A stretch of 64,000 bases of DNA, taken from the NCBI GenBank assembly GCA_004194705.1, contig SADC01001289.1, forward strand, positions 1 through 64,000. Direction: 5' to 3'. Under the pieces are notes generated by a model. It was not told the DNA's origin. It worked only from the letters and a program-made list of their open reading frames with translations, and ran no database searches. Positions 37,326 through 48,300 of the stretch are shown here, piece after piece (positions within the stretch are counted from its first letter, which is position 1; each line of letters opens with the position of its first letter). This DNA comes from Ditylenchus dipsaci. Its lineage: Eukaryota > Nematoda > Chromadorea > Rhabditida > Anguinidae. The position numbers and the translations under genes are program-made.

Positions 37326-37655
37326 AGGGCATACCAGCGCGTTACACGGTCAATTTCAAATTTGCAAAAGGCGGGAACCAGGTATACTCAAACGAGAATT
37401 ATTTTTAAATGCAAATTTGTCATTTTATACAAAAAGCCATGCACAGTGTTGGAACCGAACTCGACAACGTTCGAACTACATCAGCACATTACCACTGAGC
37501 TACCCATGTTATTAGACTGCATTGCGCTTTTAATAACTTATAGTCCTTTACAGAATAACAAATTTGCATTGAAAAATAATTCTCGTTTGAATATGGCTGG
37601 TCCACGCCTTTTGCAAGTTTGAAATTGACCGTGTAACGCGCTGGTATGCCCCTTT
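37326..37655. mobile_element. Foldback with a tRNA-like centre
   Basis: Arms of about 120 bp: left AAGGGCATACCAGCGCGTTA, right its inverse TAACGCGCTGGTATGCCCCTT. The central region holds a tRNA-like sequence on the minus strand at 37,437-37,506 with an A-box-like TAGCTCAGTGGTAA and B-box-like GAGTTCGGTTCC. A tRNA-like core between long inverted arms suggests a SINE captured by, or transposed as, a foldback element. Confidence 0.75.
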
Positions 37656-38048
37656 AAAGGACCATTCTTGTTGATGACAAAAAGAATTTGGCAAAAAAAG
37701 TATTTTAGAGCTAAAAAAAGTGTCCCGCGCGCATTCTAATTTGCCGAATTCTCATTGTCATCAACAACTATGGTTCTTTTAATGCAACTTTTTAACTTGC
37801 TCCGGAATGAGCTAGTCTCACAGTCCGGTCTTTTTATGTTGAAAAATAAAAAAGTTAAATATTTTTACAAAGAAATAAAAAGTCAACTACTAGGGAGTAG
37901 GAGCAATAAAAATTGCTGCGCATACTGCTTGACAAGCAGCATACGCAGCCACAGCAGCTGGGCTAGCCGTAAAAGCTGAAGCTCCAGCAATCGAAGCAGC
38001 CGCAGCTGCACAGCCAGCCTGCAACTTTCTTTCTTTCTTTTTTTTAAT

Positions 38049-38286
38049 AAAGAGGCAAACCTGCGCGTTACACTGTAATTAAGGCGGGGACCAGCAACTT
38101 TTTTTTCTCTCGGCTGTTTTCTATAAACGTTATACCTGATCCGACAAAATTTTTCTGCCTACTTTTTAAAGTAGGATAAGGTCATAAATATCAGATTTGA
38201 GTTGAAACGAATGGAAACAAGGACGATTTTGAAAAAAACCGCTGGTCCTCACCTTAATTTGCGGTGTAACGTGCTAGTATGCCTTT
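38049..38286. mobile_element. Degenerate AAAGNGGCA-ended foldback
   Basis: Left end AAAGAGGCAAACCTGCGCG with GTTACACTGTAATTAAGG; right end the degenerate inverse, GTGTAACGTGCTAGTATGCC followed by TTT. It resembles the element at 37,326 without the tRNA-like core. Confidence 0.65.
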
Positions 38287-38512
38287 GAAAAGCTGGTATA
38301 CTGTACCTGGCACAGAGCATAGGCAGCAGGGCCACCTAATGCTCCAGGCACAGCAAGAATGCACAAAAGGTTGAAAACAAAGTTCATCCTTAACACATAG
38401 GGTAAGTAAAAAAGTTAACAATATTTTGTCTTTTTACATTTTAAAACCCTTAAATTCAGGTTTTGAACTATTTTGGGTCAAAGAAACATAAAAGTTTAGT
38501 CGACTTTCTATA

Positions 38513-40077
38513 TACAGGGTGGCGCGAAAAAAAAAGTGACAGTTTTGAAAACTGTTTATCTCCAGGATTTTATTCTGATATCATGCATGTAATATACCAA
38601 ATTATTGCTAAGACAACGAATATAAAAAATATATAAAAATATGACTTAGATTTGACAAATAAAAAGCACTGAAATCGCCGCTGCAAAAAAAGAGTCATTT
38701 TGGCTCTTTTTTCATTGCCATAACTAGAAAAAAACATCTTGGTCTCCTTGTTGAATTTTTTGAAAAAAATTTCAATTTTTTCCCTAAAATCTTTTCTCCA
38801 GAAGCCTAAAAAATTTGGGGACGCAACCAACTCGCCAACAAAAGACTCGCCAACGGCCAATCTCGCCAGCGACGAAACTCGCCAATGGCAAAACTCGCCA
38901 ATGACAAAATTCGCCAATGAAAAACTCGCCAACGAAAAACTCGCCAACGCAAAAACTCGCCAACGGAAAACTCGCCAATCACGAAACTCGTCAACCAAAA
39001 ACTCGCCAACGCAGAACTTGCTTTTGCAAAACCCACAGATATACATTTTAAATCTATTCAGGAATTTTTAAATTTTTTTATTTTGCTAAAGGATACATAT
39101 ATTTATCTCGTTTAAGAATAAGTAAGTCATGTGAAAATACAATAACAAACTACATTAATTACGATAACATCTTAAAGCAGCCACTATACCATTAAAGCAG
39201 GGCTGCCAAGTGGGCTGATTTCTCAGCATTTGGCTGATTTGAGCCCTTGATGCTGAGAAATTTTCAAATTGCTTATTTGCTGATTTTTGCTGATTTTCAA
39301 TTTTTTGGCTGATTTTTGCTGATTTTTCCTTCTTTTACCGGAAAATGTCTTTTTTCGCTAGTTTTAGGCACCGAAATCGTGAAAAGGTTGAACTGACTCA
39401 AACAAAAGTTATATTCTGCTTGATTAACTGCGCTGTCAAAAGCTGAATTAACAAAACTTTTTTGTCAGGCGACAGTTTCTACTTTTAGTTACCAATGTCA
39501 GGTTGTCCAATCAGAAATTAACTCTTCGGCACTGCTTGGTGTGTGTTATGCTGGTGTTGATTGAAGCCATTCCCGGCCAACATTCAATAAATGAAATTTT
39601 ATTAAAAAAAATTACAATGTGAGGCAATCAGAAAATTGTTATTTTTTTAACCAAGTTAGCTAAAGAGGATTGGCTGTTTAATGAAATGTTTGACTAAACA
39701 AACTTTTACGATAAAGAATTTAAGTTTTCACTTACCTTAGACATGATTCCGAGCGAGACTCTTGATAATACATGCATTGGAGACTCTTTTTGCTTAACTC
39801 CAGTGATCAAAATGAGGTTGGATACCCTAATATAGGGTAATTTACCGTGGGGAGCCAAGCTAGCCAAGCTAATTGATCAAACTTTGGTAACCAAAGTTTT
39901 TTGAAAACTTACTTTTTAAGTGCGGAAATTGTTATAAAGCAATCAAAGCAATCCTGTTTTTTGTTCGAAAGCCCGTTATCTTAGCTACAATTCGGTATAT
40001 TACATGCATGATATCAGAAATAAAATCCTGGGGATATACAGTTTTCAAAACTGTCACTTTTTTTAAGCCACCCTGTA
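38513..40077. mobile_element. Mariner-like inverted-repeat element with CTCGCCAACGAAAA array
   Basis: Ends TACAGGGTGGCGCGAAAAAA and the near inverse (CACTTTTTTTAAGCCACC then CTGTA) extend into arms of about 105 bp with ATATCATGCATGTAATATAC. TA flanks and CAGGGTG ends suggest a Tc1/mariner-like non-autonomous element. Inside, 38,820-39,015 is an array of 13-16-bp words of the form CTCGCCAACGAAAAA, and 39,195-39,335 repeats GCTGATTTTT words. No transposase is seen. Confidence 0.7.
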
Positions 40078-40079
40078 TA

Positions 40080-40165
40080 AGGCCATCCCTGGGGACTGGC
40101 TCAAGATGGCCTTATATTGGGAGTGTGGTCGACGTTGTTAATAGGTTCGATTACCAGTGCCATCT
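40080..40165 (+). other. Possible tRNA-like SINE remnant
   Basis: A B-box-like AGGTTCGATTACC lies about 50 bp after an A-box-like ACTGGCTCAAGATGG, the right spacing for a tRNA-derived promoter. Stems pair poorly, so it is not a functional tRNA. Confidence 0.35.
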
Positions 40166-41948
40166 CCGCTTTTTCGATGGTTTAATCATAACCTCGCTGA
40201 AAAATAATTCTGAATATTTTTAAAATAAAAACGTGTAATTGGCAACGGTAATAGCCCGTTGGTGTGACTGATTAAAATTTCCTATTTTTGGTAGTTCGAA
40301 AAAAGTGGGTTATTGTTAATGGTAAATTTCTTACCTTTTATTCAAAAAACTCAAGAAACACTTGAGCAAATATAATCAAATAAGTTTTTTTAGCAACTAA
40401 AGAAACTAAAGAAACAAATAAGTTTTTAGCAACTAAAGAAATAGAAACCAAGAAAAACGTTTTTTTTTAAATAAATACACTTGCAGAATTTATCTCGAAA
40501 TTTCTTTCTTTAATCGCAAATAGCAAACAAGGAAAGAAAATACGGTTCTCTAAATAATGTTTTAGTTAGTTTCAAAAAGAAATTACTTTTCTAGAAAGCT
40601 ATGACAAGCTGTTGAAAATGATGTGGTATCTCAAGACAGAATGTCAAACTTTGTTCAAAAAATTGACGCTACGCGTTAATAACTACCCCCGCCCCTGAAG
40701 TAATTGAGAATACCACCAAACGAACCGCCATTCCACAATCCCCTTCCTAACAATTTTTAGGGGTACTTAAAACCCACAGCGGTCAAGCGCTAACTACAAG
40801 TTCAAATTCAGTTTGAAATTATTGGTCTCGTGTCAAGACAAAACAATAACTGTTAGATACCAAATTTTCAATTTTTGATAGAATTTTCAATATTTAATTT
40901 CAGACATATTGTATCAATCGAAAGCTAAGTTCCAGCTTCATCTTTCTATTTTTTATTTTCTTAAATTTACATTCACATTTTGTGTGTTTCGTTAATTTTC
41001 TTTTGAATTATTACTTTTAGAGATTGATTGACAGACTGCCTTTACCGACTAGATGAATAAAATTTTGGGACACCAATCGATAGCCCAGACAAAGGGGTAT
41101 CCATATCTCTCTCCGTATCTATAGAAAAAAGTAAGTCTGTACAAAATGTAGCCCTTTGTCTGGGCAATCGATCGATGTCTTAAAATTTTATTTATCTAGC
41201 TTTTGACTGAGTGGCTAGCTAATAAAACCACGGATTAATTTTTAAACAAAATTTTACTACCCTGTTTTGCAGAATTTCTCTACATTTTCGTGATTTTTTT
41301 CAAGGGAAATTGACGACAAAAAGATGCACAAACAAGAAAGAAAAGAAAGACCACTAAAAAGTTATCAAATGCCGCATAAAAAATAAAGAAATTACAGTTG
41401 AACAATCGAGCGCAAAATTGCTCTAGAAATACTGTTTTAGATTAGAAAGTTAGCCACGGAACGTTTTCCACTAGATAAATTTCGATTATTAATGACTACA
41501 ATCATCACGATTTTTCTGTTTTATAATATAAATCAAAAATTTGCAAAAAAACATGTAAAACACCCGAAAATAAGCATCGAAAATTCGACCCTAGTAGCGA
41601 ATATCCCCCCCCCTCAACGATTTTCACTTTTTTTACTTTAGTAAAAACTACCCAAATTTATATCACAGACCCTGGAAAATGTGCGCAAAGTCTTCATTAG
41701 TCACAACTTTTGTACGCTGGCCTACCCCCAAGCCTAAAAGCTAAGCCTAAACTTGTTGTTTGAAAGGGTAGTTAGAGCAATTTTAAAGGTCGGATGCCTG
41801 GGGTAGCGCCAAAAATTCTAATATTTAGCGAAAAAATCGAAAATGTCAGAAATGGCCCCGAAATACCTTTTCTCATCGTTATTAGCATAAAAACGATTTA
41901 CAATTATGCCAAATCTTTTTCTTTCAAATCCCACATTTACATTGACTT
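40166..41948. other. Non-coding stretch, poly-C repeat pieces
   Basis: No gene is supported. Positions 40,665-40,790 and 41,590-41,815 are copies of the poly-C repeat family. Positions 41,060-41,200 hold an inverted repeat with GGACACCAATCGATAGCC. The remainder is A+T-rich without recognisable content. Confidence 0.5.
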
Positions 41949-42809
41949 AAAGGAGCATGTTCACGCAGTCACTTTCAATTGTTGCAATTTGAATTCCCGG
42001 GGATCAATCCTGCAAGTGGAATTTCGCCACGAAATGTTTTTCAAATAAATTTTTTTTGCTTTTTCAACAACTTCTTTTCTCGGCGTCCTTTTTTCGCATC
42101 CAAGTCACCTTTTTTGATGCAGCGTTTGCCACCTGATTTGGTTTTATCTTTTAGTTTCAGGTAAATCGATCGAATTGTGGATGTTCGTAGGGAACTCGAT
42201 TTCATTGTTTCGCTTCAAGAGCTCAAACTTCGTATTAGATAAGTTTTTCTAGCCCATTCGCCGTCTATTTCTTTTCTCTTGTGCGTCTTTTTCAGGTTGT
42301 CTGCAAGGTAATCTTGGCAGATCTATAGCGCCTTGAAGTCGTTTATCCAAATCCATCCTCTCCTAGAGGTCTATATTTGCAAGGTCGATATCATCAAGAA
42401 GCCGAAGTTCGAAACGGGCAAGCGGCTGTGAATCGTGAGACTGCTGGGGCCATTACTTCAGAAATGACGAGGTCACCTACGTCCATAAGCATGTATCTGA
42501 TGTATCAATGTGCTCCAAACTTCTATTAGATAAATTGTTTATCCAATTCGCCGTCCAATTCTTTTCTCTTGTTCGTCTTTTCCAGGTTGTCTACAGAGGA
42601 AATTTCGCTGATTGTACAAGATCTGGCGATGCTGTCGATTTGGTCGCTGTAATTTAGCATCACTATGCTGAGGCTTTTTTTCACTGATTATACAAAATAT
42701 TTGACTAGGATTTTTCAGGTCCACTGAATTATTCCTTTTTGCTTACGGCTCTTGCAGTACTTCTCAATTCTTTGGCCGGGCTTTTCTATTGCTCCGGTTT
42801 CTCAGTTGT

Positions 42810-43560
42810 CTAGGGAAATTCCAGAAGGACGGATGCATGTGGGTGCGCTCTTATATTAAGTAAAGAAACGTAAGTTTCGCCCTTCACACCTTCCACACAG
42901 GACATCACCGGGACCTTTATTAAGAAAACTACAGTCACACAGACACACGAAGAACACATTACACAGAAAACTCTCTGCCACACAGGCTTTTCCCTGCTCT
43001 TCTTTAGCATTCTTCGTCCAGGTCCACAGCTTCGGAGCGTCGGGTCACAGAGGCACTGAGCACTTCTTCCTTCCAGAGCTTCTTCCATCCATCCCAGAGG
43101 TCGGCGGTCTTCACGGGTTGCGGGAATCCAGGCACCAACTGCAGCAGCATGTCACATTGCACACAGTATTGCATTGATCGAAAACACACAGCAGGCATTG
43201 TAGGCAAACCCACAGCAGGATTGACAGACAGACAGCGCAAGACTGACAGTTGGTTACGAGATTCACGAAAACGCCACCATGCGAGGAAGAGCAATTTTCG
43301 GTGATTGACCATTCCAGCTTCGGCTTGACTATTGAGTGCTCCGCTTGCTTCGGGTTCACCTTGGCCACCACATCCAGAGAATGAAGGCTATTAGGCATTT
43401 CATGCTGAACCATCGGAACTGGTTGAACGGCTTCATGTCGGTAAGTCATTGAGCTTCGGCTTGACATTTGGGTGCTCCGCTTGCTTCAAGACCACTTCGG
43501 ATGCCACCTTCATAGAACGCTGACGATTCGGCACTTCATCCTGAAAACAAATTGTCTCGG
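42810..43560 (-). CDS. Uncertain coding remnants inside the large foldback
   Basis: Minus-strand frames here do not match a family I recognise. Two adjacent segments, near 43,545-43,470 and 43,415-43,320, encode related peptides (EVPNRQRSMKVASEV...QAEHPNVKPKL and EMPNSLHSLDVVAKV...QAEHSIVKPKL), an internal duplication that may reflect real coding history. Stops interrupt the frame between the copies. It could be cargo captured by the element, an accessory protein gene, or chance. Confidence 0.25.
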
Positions 43561-44216
43561 TTACAACACCCAATCAAGCTCGGTCTCTGTCCGCTACATT
43601 CGCTTAGCTTAGCAAAAATGATTACAAATCACAAATATTTATTATTATTGTCTGCTGGATTTAACTATGTAAATAATTTTCTGGCTCAGGCTTTTGCACT
43701 GCTCTTTGAAGAATTTTGACTCAGCTACCTGTCTATGGGACCTTTTTACCTTTTATTTTACGGATATTTTTGTTTTAAGGTAATTATCACAGACGCAAGT
43801 TACAAGATCTCAGAAGATAATCAAGAAGCTAGAATGTTTCAGCGAAGTCTAAGAACCGTGGGATGCGCGCATTGTTTGGCATAGCTTTTTGCGGAAAAAT
43901 CATAATTTTGCACTTGACATTTGCTCGTCAGGTAAAAGAATGTTATATCAGATAACATGGAATGTCAAGTCAGTTTTTTTGTACATGCGGCAACTAATGA
44001 CTTTGTCGCCTGGATTTAGTCGAAGGACACTCTCTATGTGACTTTGTGATTCAAAACCAAGGTGGTATGGCTAGGCCTACATAACATAACTGTCGGAGAA
44101 CGTCAACTTCTACATGAAAGGCTGCCTAGCGAGAGTTATCTGATCTAGTTCTCACATCACTTATTTTCAGACTAATCGCAATTGAACAGCTCAAGTATTA
44201 TGTAGTGACTACACAC

Positions 44217-44469
44217 CATAGTTGCACCTCAGCCAAAATCGCCGCCAGCGCCGGCGCCATGCTACAGAAACTTTTGGCGCCTGGCGGCTCCGCAAGGCAT
44301 TTTTCAAAACGGTGTCAGCGCCGGCGCTGAGTAGTCAAATTCTCGCCACCGCGGCAGCGCCAGTTGAAATTTTCGCAGCCAGCGCCATAAGAAATGATTT
44401 TTGTTCAGTCACTGTATTTCACCAGCCTGTTGCACGAGCGCCGCCAGCGCCGGCGCTGGTGCAACTTTG
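44217..44469. mobile_element. hAT-like short element with CCGGCGCC words
   Basis: 253 bp with ends CATAGTTGCACC and GGTGCAACTTTG, flanked by exact 8-bp duplications CTACACAC (44,209-44,216 and 44,470-44,477). The interior is packed with GCCAGCGCCGGCGC palindromic words. It lies in the centre of the 3.3-kb foldback. Confidence 0.85.
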
Positions 44470-45390
44470 CTACACACAGCGCTAAATTCTTTGACGCAGG
44501 AGCTACGTGTTCTAGAAGAAAACTATATATATAATTAGTGAAAAAAGCCTCAGCATAGTGATGCTAAATTACAGCGACCAAATCGACAGCATCGCCAGAT
44601 CTTGTACAATCAGCGAAATTTCCTCTGTAGACAACCTGGAAAAGACGAACAAGAGAAAAGAATTGGACGGCGAATTGGATAAACAACTTATCTAACAGAA
44701 GTTTGGAGCACATTGATACATCAGATACATGCTTATGGACGGTAGGTGACCTCGTCATTTCTGAAGTAATGGCCCCAGCAGTCTCACGATTCACAGCCGC
44801 TTGCCCGTTTCGAACTTCGGCTTCTTGATGATATCGACCTTGCAAATATAGACCTCTAGGAGAGGATGGATTTGGATAAACGACTTCAAGGCGCTATAGA
44901 TCTGCCAAGATTACCTTGCAGACAACCTGAAAAAGACGCACAAGAGAAAAGAAATAGACGGCGAATGGGCTAGAAAAACTTATCTAATACGAAGTTTGAG
45001 CTCTTGAAGCGAAACAATGAAATCGAGTTCCCTACGAACATCCACAATTCGATCGATTTACCTGAAACTAAAAGATAAAACCAAATCAGGTGGCAAACGC
45101 TGCATCAAAAAGTTGACTTGGATGCGAAAAAAGGACGCCGAGAAAAGAAGTTGTTGAAAAGCAAAAAAATTTATTTGAAAAACATTTCGTGGCGAAATTC
45201 CACTTGCAGGATTGGTCCCCGGGAATTCAAATTGCAACAATTGAAAGTGACTGCGTGAACATGCTCCTTTAAATAGAAAATTTTATTTACATTATGAATA
45301 CAATGTGAAATTAGTTATCAGCAAAAAAGGGTGTTCTCAATGGCTTTATAAAAATGGTTTAATTTATGTTTAAGGTTTTTCTACTATAAA

Positions 45391-48300
45391 TTATCGTCTG
45401 TCTTCAATTCTTATAGGATGGGTGATCACCCGGGGGTGGTCATCGCCTCCTACGCCTACATATTGTGTCTCTGCGCCCACTGGATGCAATTGCACATGCT
45501 GTTGTTGCTGGTGTTCATAGTTCTTGTTGTCATAGCCCTCGTCTGTGCTCGTCGCCTCGTTTCGCACTGTGATCAGGGGGGAGGCCTGCAATAAATTATT
45601 TTATTAATTTCTTTAGTCAGTGCCACATCTTACCTTTTGTCTGCCCATAGAGTGCTGTGGAGCTTTGCCACGCTTGTTAGTAACATTTGCTTGATTGCGT
45701 TTTCCCTTGCGATTCATAAAATGTTTGGCCAAAAAGTAGAGGAGACCAAGCAGCAAAATTATGGGTAAAAGCAAGAAAAAGCACCAAAGATCTGACCAGC
45801 CTAGTCTGTGGTTCTAAAAATTATTTAATAACTTTTTTTCCAATAAAAAGTTTTTTCGAATGATTTTTGTAACCTCTTCTTCGGTGGGACAGCTGCTTGT
45901 GGGCCACCAGCTACTACGAATGTTCTCCAATTCTTCATTTTCTTGCAATTGTTCTAGAGCTACATCTAGTTGAGGCCTTAATTTTTATTTTTTTAGAAAA
46001 CTGAAAGAAAATATCAAAATAATGAAAAATTTGCACCTCCAAGGAGATCCTGCGGGTGTGGCAAGTCCATAATTCAAAGAGCTAAAAATATGATTATGTA
46101 TTTGTGTATTGCCGATATAAAAAGTGGCCTCGGTCGCGCAATGGGTCAGCATTCGTCTTTTTGGCACAACATCGTGCGCAGGCTCGATCCCACGCGGCGA
46201 CACGCTATTTATTTTGGTTTGTTTTTTCCAATTTTTCGAAGTAATTCGGCTTTTTTAGCCCCAGATTCGGAATCAGCGACCAGAATTACTACTAGATTTT
46301 GGTCAAACAAGCTAAAATAAATGGCGTGCCACCACGTGGGACCGAACCTGCACACGTTTTTGGGCCACAAAACAAAAACGCTTTCTACTCACTGCGCCAC
46401 CAAGGCCATTTTTTGAGTGTAAATAGTTTTCCCCTCTAAGAAAATATATTTATTTTTTTGTAATTTTGTATTTTTTTGCATTAACTAACGAAAATGAAGC
46501 TACCCGAAATGAGCAGCAGTAAAAGTGGTGCATTCATCTTGCATAGCGTGTTGATTGGCATTCTCTTCTAGTAGAAAGGCAAAATCTCCATTGCTATTAC
46601 GAACTCTTTGCACCCCTCTGAGTAGTTGGACACAAATCCAGACGGAGACTTAAACTTTTCAGAAGATAAGAGAAATATGATTAGTCACAAAATACCTGAG
46701 CTTGCACATTTCTCAAAAGTTGTTGATGTACAGGGTCAACGGAGTTCTAAAATTCAAAAAGTAAAAATTTGGGTTGAAGCTGTTTAAAAGTTATAAAATG
46801 ACCAGCAAATACTGATGAACAGGACCATTTCTGACAAAACCATATTGAACACGAGACTGTCCCACCAAATCATTGACATTTCGGATTTGGTTTCGTTGGG
46901 CTTGTCGGTGAATCAAGTGGGCAGTAAGATTGGCAAAATAGTAGGCCAGCAAAAACAGAGTGAATCCCCACAGAAGATATTTCAGGAGACGTCTAAATAA
47001 GTTATATAATTAGTTTTTTTACCTTTTTGAATAATTTTTGCTATATTGCCTGATATTCTTGACTAATCCCAGCTTTTTGTGTTGCTGGTCATAGAATTCG
47101 TGGTTGTCCTCATGCGTAACAGGATGAGACTCGGAATGTCCAACTGGGTAAGCGGTAGTATGATACCCACCATAATGACCAGCATGACCTTGTCCATGCT
47201 CAACTGGAGCTTGACTATGCGGGGGCTGAGCATTCTTTATCTTGTTTTTTAGCAGTGAAAGAAGGAAACGAGCCAACAACAGCTGAGAAAAACTTTTTTG
47301 TTAGTAAACAAGGCAATTAATCAGACTTACTAAGAAAAAAGTAAGTAGGATAAACAGCCAAATCGGCCAAGTAAATGGTCGGAAGTTGAAGCAGGGTGAA
47401 CATTAAGTAAAGTACTTTTAAAAGGTTTATGCAGTAACTAGTGTCTATTTTGCTAGTAATGTAAAGCCACATTTAATGCTAATGGACTAGAAACCAGGTG
47501 TCTCGAAATAAAGTGTCAGTTCTTATTAAAATTTATAATTACTTAAAACGATGTGCATTGTTAAAAAGAGTCTTAAAAATTTAAATTACTTAAAACTGTC
47601 ATTTTAAAAGATATGAAAAATCAAACCGTCCGGCCTTTTCATCATAATGCTGATACTTGAATTCACAAAGGGCTGGCTAAACTCAACTGCTCGTCCCACT
47701 CTGTCCTTAATTGATTTTTTCTTATATTTTTCAAAGTAAGGTCCAATTGTGACTTTTTGAATATGTTTTGGTCCCGTTAAAGGGTCATTGCTGTCTCCGA
47801 CAACGGTTGGCCTCCTCCAATCCAAAAAAAACCTAATCATTGAACTTCTGTGCGGATTTTTTTTACTTGGTTTCTAACACAACTATAACTAAAATTAAAT
47901 TCTAGGCTTTGTTTTGTTAGAAATCAAGCTGAACAAAATTCCGTACAAAAATTCACTGATTAGACGAAAAAATTTTGAATTGATGGGGACAATCCCGAAC
48001 GCGTGGCCATGGCACTCTAACTATTTTTAGTCATTTTCAGACAGAACGACCACCCACTCACCGAGTGAAACATAGAATAGCTAGTACATCACACGAAAAA
48101 AATTCTACAGTTAACTCGGTAGGTCTCCTTCTGAGTCGGAATGAGTTGCGAAACGCTTCAGAGTTTTTTCAAGCTACTAGAAAATAGCATTTTTCGGCGC
48201 TAGTAATAGTTATACACCCCCCCCCTCGAAAATCCGACCTTTCCAAAATTGCTGTAACTATCCTTTAAAACAACAAGTTTAGGATAAGCCCTTAGGTTCG

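Larger units (their letters stand above)
41949..45270. mobile_element. 3.3-kb foldback transposon, AAAGGAGCATG ends
   Basis: Two inverted arms of about 740 bp (41,949-42,687 and 44,534-45,270) are nearly identical end to end; the ends are AAAGGAGCATGTTCACGCAG and its inverse. Each arm holds two direct copies, about 300 bp apart, of a segment with CTTTTCTCTTGTNCGTCTTT and a following CAGGTTGTCT that looks like a splice acceptor. The 1.85-kb centre has minus-strand open frames (43,467 down to 42,810) with a doubled motif (VLKQAEHPNVKPKL / NPKQAEHSIVKPKL). No transposase domain was recognised. A hAT-like element sits at 44,217-44,469. The right end lies 121 bp from the iGluR stop codon. Confidence 0.8.

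Noticed and set aside
38570..39071. Long open frames on both strands rich in Ala-Ser-Phe or Asn-Ser-Pro words
   Set aside because: They are translations of the CTCGCCAACGAAAAA array; stop-free frames on both strands are expected from such repeats.
41949..45270. LTR retrotransposon
   Set aside because: The long terminal repeats are inverted, not direct, and there is no primer-binding site, protease, reverse transcriptase or integrase.
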